Source: Piscicola geometra (Eukaryota > Annelida > Clitellata > Hirudinida > Piscicolidae). From it: 64,000 nucleotides of DNA. The translations under genes were made by a program, and so were the position numbers. Position 1 is the first letter of the stretch; every line of letters begins with the position of its first letter. The stretch spans positions 3,226,920 to 3,290,919 of the forward strand of contig OX030961.1 of NCBI GenBank assembly GCA_943735955.1, written 5' to 3'. The notes below the pieces were generated by a model, which worked only from the letters and a program-made list of their open reading frames with translations, was not told the origin of the DNA and searched no databases. Shown here one piece after another: positions 46,157 through 58,725 of the stretch.

Positions 46157-49100
46157 TTACCTTTGTTCAACATTTTTTCTTCGCTTCATCAAAGCTCTTT
46201 CAAAGTCTCTTCTCGTTTCCGTTGTCTTCATTCCCATGGCAACTAAGTGATGACGCTTCAAACTGAGAAGTGTGTTGCCATCCACTTCTCTTGATCTGAA
46301 ATCTTCAACATAAGAAACGAAAGCAATAGACTCCAGCCATTCACACACTTCCTCTGTACTCCAATCCTCCACACGTTTATAAGCTGAGTTTTTGACATGT
46401 TTTTTTTCGTTGGAACTTAACCTTTTTCTAAATTCTGCTTCCAAAGTGAAAATGTTGTTCACTCTTTCATTAGTGTCAATTTCTTCTTCCATGGACTTTT
46501 TATAATGATGTTTTTCCTCATTTGATTCACCCGCCTTTTTCCACGTTCTGGGGGGAAGGGGTGGAGGAGCCTGTTTGCATTTCCCCAATGTGACTTCGCT
46601 TAATGTTGTTTCACTTTTTCCTTCATTATTATCTTTGTTTTGTCTGACATCATTAGTTTCATATTTTTCTAGCACGTGCGAAAAATTTTGTTCATTACGC
46701 GTGTCGTGTATTCTTGTCTTCTTATACTTTCCGATCTTAAAGTTTTCTAACTGGCCAAAATAATTTTCGGCTTCTGAACTTTGCGTGAAGGTTTCAGATA
46801 AAGTTGGAGAGTGCGGTGTGTATGGAAGTGGATTATTAGGTTGGAAAGAGGGCATTTGAGGAATTGATGGCGAATGGAAAAGACGAGGATGGTGAGGGAA
46901 AGGAGGAGAAGTTGAGTTCGTGCTTGGTTGAGAGCCTTTTAGTGCTTGAAAACAAGTGTTTGAGTGCTCAGATGGATGGAGAGAAATGTTATACGGAAAA
47001 TCTGCCATTACTTGTTTGTTTTCAAGAGTCATACTGGTCTCATTAAAAAGGTTATTTTTGTAGATTTTTGAGCCATCTTTTTGGCTTTTAATGCTCTCTT
47101 CATGCTGATTTATATGGAGATTAAGCTTGTTGCAGTCATCACCATCTTCTTGATTATAAGACACATCGTGTGAACCAGCAAGCTTCATTATGTGGGTGGT
47201 GAGTTCATTCGGAGAAAAAACGTCATTATCAGAGTTTTCTTCCATGTCTTCAACGATGTTTAGGACGGTGTTAACAATGCCTACATTTGATCCAACTTCG
47301 TCACTCCCATCACGATTCTTTCGCTTATTCAAATTGTGGAAATCTTGAAAAGATCCGAATATAGGCTCTTGGGTGCAGTTCGAAGTGCTAGAATGTCCAC
47401 TGTTTACATTCACAACAACTCTATGGGGGCGCAAAGTGCCGTGGTGGTCGGTGGGAACATGAGTGGTGATTTTGGAAAGAGGAGATACGTTTTGTGGATT
47501 GGAGGGTGAGTGAGGTGAAATAGGGAAATCTCTAGAACTGCGTGCTTCACAACGTTTCATTGTAATACCTTCGAAAAAGTTGCTATAGTCTTCAACATTT
47601 TCACAACTGTTATTAGTACCACTAGCAAAACTGCTAGGCTCACTTGGATGATTGAGAATGTGAGTCCCCGAGACGGTTCGGCACAGTGATAGATTGGGGT
47701 TTTTGTTGTAATAGTCGCTTCTGAAGTCAGCTAATGGTTTTTTAACGTTGTATAATTTAGGGGGAAGTGGGGGAGGTTTCACCGTTTTGTTCAAAGTATC
47801 GTGTATTGCTTGTTCTAGAGAGCTTTGAATGCTCGGCTGGCAGTTAATAGAGGTATTCCATTTTGAATCAAGAAGATCCTTATCTAGCAAACGATGCCTG
47901 AAACGTATGTTTTCTATTTCGGCTTTTTGCAGTTGTTTTTGTTTTTCTAAATTCATTTCGAGTTGTTTTTCTAAAATTTCCAGTTTGTTTGGTCCTTTAG
48001 AGAATCTCGTCGGTAGGTCTTCAGAAGACTGCCTCTTTTCAAAATTATTGAGATTCTGCAAAGTAATCATTTTATTTTTTACATTTCATCAATTTTCAAT
48101 TATTCATCTTTCAAATATATCAAAAATGATTTATTTCACTGCTTGCAAACCTCGTTTTTGGAAGCTTTATCACTCGATCCAGTTGACATACAGCTGGGAA
48201 CACTGCCATCGGAAGTGTTCTCCTCACTCACGAAGCCACTCGAGTTGCTAGAAACCATCCGTTTGAGTGGAGTGCTTGTTGTGTTTGAAGGTGGAGTGAG
48301 CGCTGTTGAGAGTGTTGGGATTGAAAGAGATAAAGGTAATCCTTTATTTCTAATTGCTGGTGAATGTGTTGTGTAGCTTTGTGGTAGATTGGTGTTTTCG
48401 TCATTTTCATGATTTTTCGAATGACATTTGTCATTGCTTGGAAAATCTGGTCAAAATATTGAATAATAATAATTAAATTGCTTATTCTTGTTATTCTAGT
48501 ACTTTTTCTTAAAATATCTTTCAGGAAACTTCACATGATTCTTTATTTCATACCGTTTTTAAAAAAACATAAATATTTACCAGCAAATGCATCAAGATAT
48601 CCTGCATTTTCATCTTCACGAGATTTTTCTTTTTTTCTTTCCATCTTATCACTCTTTTTTCTCAGCTCCACACTGTTCCCACTCTCTTCACTATCTCTTC
48701 TTTTCGCCAAATTATATTTTTTCACTTGCTTTACAATATTTTCATTACAAATACCTTTTTCACGTAGCTCTCTCTCATCTCTTCTCTTTGTATTATCGAA
48801 TTTTGTTATTTTAGCATTTGCCTCACGTTCTTCCTTCCAAATTCCATTTCTCGCTCCCTCACCCCTGTCGAAATTGATGTTGTCGACGATTATTTCTTCG
48901 TAGTGACTCTCGTGACTGATGGTTTCGCTGCTTTTGGAACGGTAAAGAGGTTTGGAAGGGAAGGGGGAAGTTAAGGGCGTGGTAGGACTGGTTGGTTTGG
49001 AGGAGGATAATGCCATGGTGAGAGGAGTATTGAAGACGGGGGGAGATGATTGGTCTAGTGTTGCTACGACCAGATTAAACTGCTTTTCTTTGTTCAGAAT

Positions 49101-50743
49101 CTCAATGAATCTTCTCAGATCGATTCCTTCCAGAGATTTCCCATTGAGCTGAAAATGAATTTGATGTGCAATTAAAGTAGCGATTACTATTTTTGCTATT
49201 TACTTTAACTGGAAAAAATAAAATAATTCGTAAAAAAGTTTTTTAACTTAAATATTTTGGCTTTACTTACTTCCAGTAAGTAATCTCCCACAGAAACGTT
49301 GGCTTTCAACATTTGGTTGTTCGTGGAGGTGGAAATGACGCAAGGAAAGTCTTTTGCATGGCACGAAATCGCTCCGTGCTTGAAGTCAACTTGCATGTGT
49401 GTTGGAGAAAAATATGTTTGAATTTTTCAATGAAAAGTGTTTTATTTTAATTATCTGAGAATATTATCTAGTGAAAATTTTATACTTTACAGATTTTACT
49501 AAATGAAAATATAGAAATTTTGTGCATTAAAAAAACTATATTTAGATTTAAATGTCTTCATGAAATCACGTCTCTAAAACCCTTTTCACTTTGCGAATAG
49601 TCCAATCTGAAGCTTTCAAAATCTTCCTTAATCAAGAATAGTCGTCTAACGTAGGCCCTGGGGTTTATTCAAAAATTAAGATTTAATATGGATGGCTTTT
49701 GAAATATTAACTTTGTTTAGAAGCAAATTACAACTTCTAACAATTTAAATACTTTAAAAAAAATCAAATTCACGAGTCAGTAACTTTTTGAAAGGGTTGT
49801 TCCTGGGGGGGAGGTCTGGAGGCTTGCTTGAAACTATACTTTTCAAGTTCGACTCACTCTTGTACACACCACGTACCAAGCCACTCTTCCCATTGTTTTT
49901 ACGTAAAGTTGGGACGTCTGAGAACTTAGAAGTCGTTTTATTTTGAATTTTGAAGCAATCAAATTCTTTGTTTTTATTCATCAATCGCCGGTCAATAGTT
50001 TGAGTTTGTAAGAAATTATTCCTGGTTTTATCATTAGTGGGACTATCATCATAATTGGTGAACCTGGATCGTGTGAGAGTTTCACTGAAAGGGCTGGAAT
50101 GGCTCAGAGGGGGAAGAGTATGGCTTTTAGTTTCTGAAAGTTTTATTCTTGGAAAAGAACGAGAAGAACTTTCTGGAAAAGGCATATTATTGTGGAGAAT
50201 GTGTTGTGGTGTTCGTGGCTTTTTATGATGTTGCTTTTGCGGGTTGGCAACAACTTGAGTCGTTGCACAGAGCTGTTCTGCAGCAAATGGCTGCACTTTC
50301 TGTCTACTTCTCGGTTCTTTCACTAAAGTCGCTTCAATTTTTGGAAGTCTTTCACCCTTTTTGCGATGTGTCAGTGTTTGTTGTTTGTGGAATTGCTTAA
50401 GCATTTCCAGCGTAGGTTGTTTCTGCGTGATTATGGTTGCCTTACCATTGCCTTCGTCCATTTGAAACATTTGAGCATTTTGAGCTTTCAAATTGGATGA
50501 TGAAACGGCTTTAATGAGAGGATTCGGAGTATTTTCCATTGTTTTCTTGGCGACTTTTTTCTTCAAGGTTCTATCAACCTCTGGTTGACTGCTTTGGTTC
50601 TTTGCAGGCATTTTGTTGAAGGCGTTTGTTGAAGATTGCCACAGAGTGGTTCGATCTTTTTGAAGAGTTTCCATCGGCATTTTGGACTCGTCCGCTCTGA
50701 GCGCCTTCATTAAGTTATTCTCACTTTTTCTTGTCTTTATCAT
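46157..50743 (-). CDS. SAM-domain scaffold protein with PDZ-like region and proline motifs (1305 aa)
   Basis: Six exons with closing phases: 50743-49785, 49657-49581, 49389-49271, 49148-48581, 48446-48151, 48055-46157. The N-terminal 320 residues are basic and disordered, with a PPDLPPRN motif. Next comes KAYVRRLFLIKEDFESFRLD and, after VDFKHGAISC, SVGDYLLELNGKSLEGIDLR plus FIEILNKEKQFNLVV. That order, with a GDYLLELNG turn, fits the second half of a PDZ domain. A Ser/Pro-rich middle carries PPPLPPKL and PPPLPPRTW, which are likely SH3 or WW ligands. The C-terminus is a SAM domain (VEDWSTEEVCEWLESIAFVS, DGNTLLSLKRHHLVAMGMK). Such proteins assemble membrane-linked signalling complexes. I cannot name the orthologue. 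Shank, neurabin and CNK proteins share SAM plus PDZ but differ in order or in motifs. AATAAA lies 7 nt past the stop. Confidence 0.82.
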
Positions 50744-50937
50744 TGTGTCTCACATGGGTAACTGAAGGGAATATAACAAAGATACTTTTAATTGTTTCAA
50801 AGTAAAATAAAACTGTCATTTATGCTTCTTTGTGCCAATATATCACTAAAGGCTTTTGTTTTATAATTATACCTACTAAATAGCCTTGTAACGACAGCTT
50901 AATAAAAAGTTATGAAGTTATCCTCTTGCAAACTTAC

Positions 50938-51010
50938 CCTCATTCGATCAAGGACTTTTCGGAAGGTCGCTACAGCCCCTAACATTCCACAACTGACAGT
51001 TCTTGACCTG
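50938..51010 (-). other. Possible 5' exon and upstream ORF of the SAM scaffold gene
   Basis: On the minus strand an ATG at 50985 opens MLGAVATFRKVLDRMR and meets a strong GTAAGT donor at 50937. Joined to the CAG acceptor about 20 bp before the main ATG, it continues LPM and stops, so it would be a short upstream ORF rather than the N-terminus. The upstream limit is a guess. Confidence 0.3.
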
Positions 51011-51720
51011 AGTCTAATTAATGAAAGAGCGCAACTATCTTGATGATTTATAATGGCTTCTTAGACGGATTTAAATCAAAAAGGTATTGTCTTAGGATTA
51101 AGCAAATCTCATCAATCTTTTTAAAAGCTAAATGATTTCCACATAAACTTAAAACATTTTAGAATAAATTTATCTTAGATTGTCCCAGTTTAAGCATTTC
51201 CAGATTTTTAGTTTTCTCAAAATAGTTTTTTACATTAATTTTTCAATGAGTTCAACGTTTATGTTTTCTATTTAACGGGTTTGAAAGTATCTCTTAAGTC
51301 ATTAAACTTTGGATCTAAAATGTCTAGCATCTAGGTAGATTCTTAGGCTTCTCTATAGAACTCGTTATGCTTTTCGATTTATTAATTGATGAAATCAAAT
51401 GCCTAGTACAACAAAGCGTCTATTTCTATCGTTCAAAACGTGTTGAATCATATAAAAGCATTCAAAATAGTTTGCATAAGAACAAAAGAAATAAGTGAAC
51501 AGTTATATTAATTAATAATAATGAATATCGAGTGAAGTATTCGTGTCTTGGAGAATAAAAAAGAATAAAGAGCGGTTCGTCTTAATAGCAGAAAAATTAT
51601 TAATTAAAAAGAAAATTATTCATTAATGACTGTTACTTGAAAACTAAATTTATGTTATTGTCTCAAAATATTATTCTGCTTCTTTTTCATTATTATTTCT
51701 TTTTTAGCAGTTTAATTTAA

Positions 51721-51826
51721 ATGGCTTGCTCTCTGTATGGAGAACACAGCAGGACAATGGATTCGTGCAGCAACCAGCCAAGCGTTGAAGCCTTTGTAAA
51801 CTCTCACTGCTTCAGAATTACTAGTA
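51721..51826 (+). CDS. Possible first exon of an unrecognised plus-strand gene
   Basis: ATG opens MACSLYGEHSRTMDSCSNQP then SVEAFVNSHCFRITS and ends, one base into a codon, at a consensus GTAAGT donor. Composition is less AT-biased than the flanks. No in-phase second exon was found in the next 2 kb, and beyond that the opposite strand holds the RNF144-like gene. Confidence 0.3.
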
Positions 51827-51830
51827 GTAA

Positions 51831-51960
51831 GTTACTACTAATGGGTATCAAACAATTATAGTATTAGTATATCTTGATTATTCGGCTCTAAGCATTAGAT
51901 TACTACAAATGGGTGTCAAAAATAATATTAGTATTAGTCTACCTTGATTATTAGCTTTGA
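51831..51960. repeat. Imperfect tandem duplication of about 66 bp
   Basis: ttactactaatgggtatcaa...tattagtatatcttgatta is repeated as ttactacaaatgggtgtcaa...tattagtctaccttgatta. It begins within the donor of the exon candidate at 51721-51826. Confidence 0.75.
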
Positions 51961-53762
51961 TTACTCTTAGTTTTGTAGTTTTATAGAAGAGTGAAACCCT
52001 AATTAAATGATAAATCGTGCTTGTATTTCATTTTTTGTAAAGTTTACATTCGAATCAGAACTTTAAATATAAAAATAATAAATCTTACACGTGCAGTACA
52101 AGTTTTTATACAACATTTTTACATTTCAAAGTTTAGTACGAATGCTTCACGAAAGATATGTGAATGATAAGATTGACTAAATATCTTTTTCATGATTTAT
52201 TATTAATAATTACAAAAATGGCAAAAAATATATATCGAAATCTGAGGTTAATTCACAATGGTGGAGAAGTGTGAGAATGGGTCAATCCTTTAAGGTTGAT
52301 GTTAATTGATGTGAAATTAATTATAAAGTCAGTGTGGCACGGAATTTAGATTATAAATAATTAATAAAAATAAATGAATGAAAATTGATTTATAAATGTA
52401 ATATTATAGTAAATCAATCAAAGCATAATATAGTAAAATTAAAACTACAAAAGAAGTAGACGATCAAACAAATGTTGAAAGGCATTCAGAGCGCCTCAAA
52501 TGAAAGAATGAGGTTATGATTCGTAACTTTTGAATGGGTTCTCCAATGGAAAACCCTGAATACACTTCTCTTGGTAAAATTAATAGCGTAAAATGTTGTT
52601 TTCTCTGCTTTAGTAAATAAAATAATACATGATTTTCTGATTTTTCTTTATTTAACTTACCTACAATTGTCATTAATAACCCTTGAATGTTGGAGAATAA
52701 CTTAAATAACTATAAAAAATAATAACTTTTTTTAAACCAGTATGTGTAGCATAACATCAATAAAAAAAGGTTTCTAACTTTTAAATCCGTTTAAACTTTT
52801 CTGCTTTTCATACTTGTGATGTTACTTTTATTGATAACGAATAATATACAAAATATTTATTTCAGCCTTTAAAAAAATACTTATTCAAAAAATATTTAAA
52901 ATTATAAAAAGTTGTGCCGAATCATTTTAAGTAATCCAACAACGAATAAAAAATGAAGCTGTGATTTTATTTTTTTTAGGCATAATAATAAATTCATTAT
53001 AGGTATGACATCTTAAAAGAATAATTAATGAATATTTAAAAGCATGACCAGTCTAACAATTTTAAAACAAATCTAATAAATATTACTTTAGGAAATGGCT
53101 AAACTAGAAAAATGCACCTCTGTACATAAATAATGCATGTTGTACAAAATAATCACCAAAAAATCTCCAACAAAAATAAGAACTAAGAAAGGAAAAAAGT
53201 AGAAAATTTTTATAATTGACTCACTAAAAATGATCACTTAACATGTGAGATGTATGAAGGACAAAAAGTGTGTGAATGTACAAATACGCGCGTACCAAAA
53301 AACGACAAAACAACAGAATGACTATGCTGAGAAGGGTGATGTAGGAAGGTTAGTCTACTGGAATCGTTAGAACATCACAAAGTAAAGCCGTCTGTGCCCT
53401 CGCAACTTGAACTAAATGATCGCTTCTCAGTCTCTGGAATTAGGAATCACACTCCAGTGCGAAGTGTTTCTTGATCGATGGAAACAGTCTAAGAACGCGG
53501 TCAATCCTACATTGTCATTTAAGAATTTATATTCGCATGCCTCAGCCGAAATGATTAACAGTAACCAATAAAACCACAACTACTTAGCCACGTCTCTGCC
53601 AGAGAACGATAGTTCCAAGTCTTATTATTCTTTTTGAATTATGTATTAATATTACTCGATTTTTATCTTTTTTACATATTTTTAATTATCTTATTCTTCA
53701 TATTTTTTATAATTACGTCTTGTTATATCGTGTCATCATTATTATGCAAGAAGCACACTCGA

Positions 53763-56700
53763 TCATTTATCTTCCACCACGATTGCTATTTCCCTTCCAT
53801 CACTCTTTCTTTCCTCCTCCTTTTCCCCTTTCTCCTCCACGTCCATCCTCACCGACGTTGACGACAACTTCCCTTGCATGTCCTTGAATGCAATTTATAA
53901 AGGGATGTTTGTATGCATGAAAAGCTCGAATAAGCTAGAGAAATACAAATAGTAGAATACACTGAAGATTACACGAACATTGCAAAAGCAAATATTCCCT
54001 CTCATAACCCACCACAGGCTCACAATATTACCCCCCCCTCCACCCAAAACCTTCCAAACCACCACACAACCACACACAGACACACACACACAGACACAGA
54101 CACACAGACACACAATATCCCCTTCCCTAAACCCATAACAACCCCAACCACCCAACCACCCCACAACCGCCCCCCCTACCTTGCGATCCGGACCCTCCCT
54201 GGCAGCAGCGACGAGAGACCTTTCGCGCTTGTTTCTCTTGCTCACAGCGCCTTCTCTAGACGCCTTGAACTTGCAGCAGACGACGCAAGGAGCCGCCAGC
54301 AGAAGAAAAGGTGAAGCAAGAAGTACTAGCAGTCCCACCCCCGCGAAAATCGTCACCACCTAGCGAGCATTTAAATGTTTTATAAAAAAAATGTTACATA
54401 TTTTTAAAGATTCAAATGTATTTTCTTAACGCATGTTTATTTTTCTTAAAAACATATTTTTTTTGCTTCAAGATAATACTAATAATAAAATTGATTTATT
54501 TCTATGATAAGATAAATAACATACTTTATTATCATAAAATAATTCAACGCCAAGCCCCTCCAAAACCTTCATCCCTCTCGTAAGAACACCCAGTGGGCAC
54601 CTGGATGCGGTGCCAGAGGATGGAGGCCCTGGGATGACCAAGCTTGTTCTTGCAGGGACCCCTCTCGAAGTGGAAGAAAAAAGCGTCCCGCTGTGTAAGT
54701 AATAATGGGGGGTTGTTTAGTGTGTGTGTGTGTGTGTGTGTGTTGATGTGTGTGTGTGCGAGTTTGTGTGTGTGTGTTTGCGTGTGTGTGTGTTTTTGTG
54801 AGTGTGTGTTTAGGCAGCCAACTAACGTCAAGACACGCCAGACAGAACCAACAGAAGATGTGACTGCACTTCTTGCACTTCACCTTTCAAAGATTGATTT
54901 TAGAACGATTTAAATCAATTTATTAATGAAATTATATATTTTTTTTAATAAACATAGCGATAAAAAATATTATTTTTTTAAAGCAATAAACAAAGTGTTA
55001 TAAAAAAAAGTGAAAACATAAACGGGTTCTAGGACCACATACAAAGTGGAGAGATGGCTAACCTGGGCACAGCCGCCATCCCTCTCGATGGGCAGGAAAC
55101 AGAAGGGACATCTCTTTATCTGCGCATCTTCGCTGTCGTCATAGCGGATGCTGGAGGTGGAGGAGGAGTGGTGGTGGAGGTGGAGGAGTGGTGGTGGAGG
55201 TGGAGGAGTGGTGGTGGAGGTGGAGGAGTGGTGGTGGAGGTGGAGGAGTGGTGGTGGAGGTGGAAGAGTGATGGTGGAGGTGGAGGAGTGGTGCTGGAAG
55301 TGGAGGAGTGGTGGTGAAGAGTGTTGGCGATGCAGAAAAAAGATCGTGTGAAAGTTTTTGGTGCTTTTTAGGCTTAGGTGAGTAAGCTGAAGAATTAAAA
55401 AAGCTTTTGGGTGGATGAAGAAGTCGAATTTATTGATTTAGTGTACCGAAAACTAAGATAACTACACAAAAATAACGATACAAAAAGAGCAACAACAAGA
55501 AGCAAAAGGCAGCACCCATCAAAGGTCTCTAATGATTGCAGATGCTTCAGGTTCTCAACGCAGGTGCTTTCTGCTCGGAGTTGAAAAGGTAGTACTAATG
55601 GCTGATTATAATGATTAGTAAAATTACAGAATTAAGATAATTAATATTAAAAATGGCTTAATTAATAAAGGATGTTAATTACTTTCATGCCAGGCCTCCT
55701 TGCATAAAACACAGAACTTGAAGTTACACTGTGGTTGGTTGAGTGAAGGTGCTTGAGCAGAAAAATTAAATTTATGTATATATTAATTTTCATTAATATT
55801 ATGATTATTCTAAATCTTTTTAGAACTTACTCAATAATGTCTTAAAATCTCCATTGAAAAAGTGAATCTTCAAAGCACCTTCACACCAAGCACAGTACCC
55901 CCTCCATCAAACACACACACCTTGTTACAGAGGGCTGGTCGGCTGGTGAAGTGCTTGTGAGTGTCGAAGTTCTCTTTGGGCAGTGTGATGATCGTGTCAC
56001 AGTTCTTGGAAGGGCAGAAGCTTTGGAATGGATTTAGATCGATTTCTGTGGCGAGGTAGAAAGTTTTAAAAGATCATGCCAAATTAATAATATGTTAAAT
56101 TATGTATATTGAAAAAAGTTTAAACAACAAGTTTATGAACTAGAAAAATAATGTTTAATATGTGTGTAGGCAGAATTCTTTATTTATTTTATTTACTTAC
56201 CACTTTGTATTTTAAGTTTCTTGTACTTTTTGTATACATCAGGACCTAGTAGACTTTTTATCTGGAAAAATAATGATACTTATAATAAAATTAGAAATTT
56301 CTGTTAGACATTTTGATGACCTTGAAAGACAAAACTCTATATACCCATCTACCCCCCCCCCATTGTGGAGCCAAGAGACACCTCAGAGGATTTGAAGACC
56401 CCATGCACTGGACAAGCATTGTCCGGACACTCGATGATGTGAACGATGCCCTCGTGCACTGTCAAGTCGAGGTACTCCTTGAGACACTATGGTCGTGGTG
56501 GTGGTCATGATTTGGATGGGAAATTGTTTTAAAGTGTATAAAAATGGAAAAAAATTTAATTCAAATAAAGTTCAGTCTTACACCGAATTTAAGACATTTT
56601 GATTCAAAAAAATATAAAAAATAGACCTTTGAGCAGAAAGAACACTGGCAGCTGGAGATCTTGAACATGCAATTGCTTGATATGTCTTCCCAGCATAACT

Positions 56701-56944
56701 TACACTTCTTGAGTTCGTTCGTGGAGCATTCTAGGCTTTCATGACTGGGAGAAGAAATGCTGTGGAGAGCTTCATATGATGTTGCGACATTTTCAACTGA
56801 ATTTTGAGATGTTGTATTTAAAAGTGGGATGATGCAAGAGTCTGTATGTAGTGACGGATATGTGAATGTTAACGAATTTTGAGATTTTTTCGTCGGAGAT
56901 TCGGAGAGACGTTCCTTTTCATTCTCATTCAATGGATGAATCAT
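53763..56944 (-). CDS. RNF144A: RING-between-RING E3 ubiquitin ligase, RNF144 type (410 aa)
   Basis: Transfers ubiquitin through a catalytic cysteine; membrane-anchored. Eleven exons: 56944-56627, 56486-56382, 56261-56201, 56045-55921, 55728-55683, 55573-55516, 55150-55063, 54883-54827, 54690-54601, 54359-54180, 53867-53763. All phases close. RING1: [31 protein letters not shown] (residues about 81-135). [14 protein letters not shown] to [18 protein letters not shown]2: [19 protein letters not shown] then [14 protein letters not shown], with the catalytic Cys in GGCAQ at about residue 265. Then [20 protein letters not shown] and a membrane helix [20 protein letters not shown] ending in CVVCC, as in RNF144A/B. 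RNF144 proteins are about 300 aa. Here an N-terminal Ser/Thr-rich extension of about 75 residues and an acidic tail ([11 protein letters not shown]) are added. An acceptor at 56979 lies 34 nt upstream of the ATG. Confidence 0.93.
54719..54813. repeat. (TG)n microsatellite
   Basis: Interrupted tgtgtg run filling most of the 136-bp RNF144 intron between the exons at 54883-54827 and 54690-54601. Confidence 0.95.
55152..55312. repeat. GGTGGAGGTGGAGGAGTGGT minisatellite beside an RNF144 exon
   Basis: Seven or so copies of a 20-24-bp ggtggaggtggaggagtggt unit abut the acceptor of the RING2 exon. On the minus strand this gives a run of CCACCACCTCCA that may serve as its polypyrimidine tract. Confidence 0.85.
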
Positions 56945-57289
56945 TTTACTGTCTGTTTCAGTATTTGAGTGTTGAAGTCTGGAATTATATAGGGTTACTT
57001 TGAAAAAAACAAATTACATGTTCAAATGTGAAAACATTCATAACTAATTAGTTATCTTTGAAGATTTCGGAATGAATTCATTTTTGTAAACACAGAGAAA
57101 ATTTAGTTTCATCATGTGTCTAGCACCTAATTTTAAAGTTAATGTATTTTTTCCATTTTTTGTCTATTCAATAAATAAAAATTATCTTACAACTACATTT
57201 TTGTATAAGTAAATTTTATATTATCATTTTTATCATCATTATATTTTCTTAACTTAATATCAAGAATTTCTCAATTTTTTGTTCTTATA

Positions 57290-57620
57290 TGAGTTCTAGC
57301 ATGGGCGGTGGTCTTGGGGGGGTTCTGGGGTCTAGACCCCAACTTGTTTGAATAATGACATTTTAAAACTTTTGTTTTGATGCAAATATAATCGTCAAAC
57401 ATGGGGCAAAACAGAATGTTTAGATAGAAGTATGTGTAGTTATAGTTATAGCTGTCTAAAACAAAACTATCCATTTCATCACTTAAATATTTGTACCAAA
57501 ACAGAAGTTAATTTTTTTTGAAGTGGGGTGAGGGGGGTCTGAACCACAAGACCCCCCTGAATCTTCCATGCTTGGTAGGACTCCCCAAAGATTTGCAGCG
57601 GATCGCCGTCCCTGAGTTCT
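57290..57620. mobile_element. Candidate mobile-element debris with GC palindromes
   Basis: In AT-rich surroundings this block holds a perfect 16-bp palindrome TGGGGTCTAGACCCCA (57326-57341) and a 9-bp inverted repeat GGGGGGTCT/AGACCCCCC with 8-nt loop (57532-57557). Composition differs sharply from both flanks. No transposase is readable in any frame and no termini are defined, so the class is unknown. Confidence 0.3.
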
Positions 57621-57716
57621 AGCAAAGTTTTGTCAATTTACTGAATTTGAATATTCTAATCAAAGAATTTGAGCTTATGTGATACCTAGCCTTGACCTCT
57701 TTCACCAAGCAGATGA

Positions 57717-58046
57717 TATGACATCCTTTATGTTGTAAAAGATTTGCTTCCTTGGTTGGAACACTGTATTTTTGAAATATATGAATTAAACAAAATTCCG
57801 GAATATCACGTAAATTTCTGTTTTCTAATATCAAAAGTAGTTGAATCAATGTGTATCAGCATTGTCACAGACATTTATAAAAGTGAAAATGTCCCCTGGG
57901 AAGCAAACTTTGGAAAAAAAATTCGTGCTGTGCCTAGACAGCGAGTACATTTGAAATCTGGGTGGAAGCAAAAAGTCTTTCTTTGCCAAAGCACTTTTCT
58001 GGACTTAAATAATTTGAATTTGAAGAAAGAGCGCTATAGAAGTCTA

Positions 58047-58055
<9 letters not shown>
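57717..58055 (+). CDS. Unidentified open reading frame
   Basis: An open frame of 112 codons from just after a TGA to the TGA at 58053-58055, with mixed residues (KIRAVPRQRVHLKSGWKQKV, FLCQSTFLDLNNLNLKKER). It has no ATG until midway (ESMCISIVTDIYKSENVPWE) and ends at a (GATT)n run. It may be an exon, or a remnant of the mobile-element debris next to it. Not recognised. Confidence 0.25.
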
Positions 58056-58077
<22 letters not shown>

Positions 58078-58079
58078 AA
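58048..58079. repeat. (GATT)n microsatellite
   Basis: Seven gatt units, directly at the end of the open frame before it. Confidence 0.9.
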
Positions 58080-58604
58080 ATATAAAATCAATTCGTAATG
58101 TATTCAATTGGATTTTAAAAAAAAACCGTACAAAGAGAAGAAAGCTTTTCTTAGTATTTAATTGAAAATTGCCTAAACTATTAAACAAAAGCACGGGCTC
58201 ACAAAGCGTCAAGTAATAATTAGTCAGATTAAATCTGGTTGACATTATTTATTTATCCGTTGCACAGATTGCCATAATCGTTTATGTAGACAATCAATCG
58301 ATATTTAATCAAGCATAACTCGATCACGAAAGGAAAGCCTAACGAAGATAAATTAAAAAGCGATAAAAGAAAATAAATCACTCAAAATTCATACTTTATG
58401 GTTCTTGATCACTGCAATCTAATTTATCATTCTGTATCTTCAGTAAACCCTCTTTTCAAGTTCTTATTAAAAAGAATTAATTTTAAAATGATTAAGTTAT
58501 TGTAAGAGATAAATTTTAAATTTATAACCAAAGATGCTACGAACAACATCTCTCCATCAATCATATAAAGGGTTTCAATTATTACTCTCATAATTGGTAT
58601 CATA

Positions 58605-58658
58605 ATCATCATCATCCTCATCATTATCATCGTCATCATCATCATCATCGTCATCATC

Positions 58659-58698
<40 letters not shown>

Positions 58699-58725
58699 TC
58701 ATGATCAACGTCATCATTATCGCCA
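58605..58725. repeat. (ATC)n microsatellite
   Basis: catcatcatcgtcatc tract of about 120 bp with regular cgt interruptions. Confidence 0.95.

Larger units (their letters stand above)
51011..53762. other. AT-rich intergenic DNA
   Basis: Apart from the exon candidate at 51721-51826 and the duplication after it, no gene is supported. An open 45-codon stretch after a CTCAG at 53428 (LELGITLQCEVFLDRW) does not share a phase with that exon and was not called. Confidence 0.5.
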
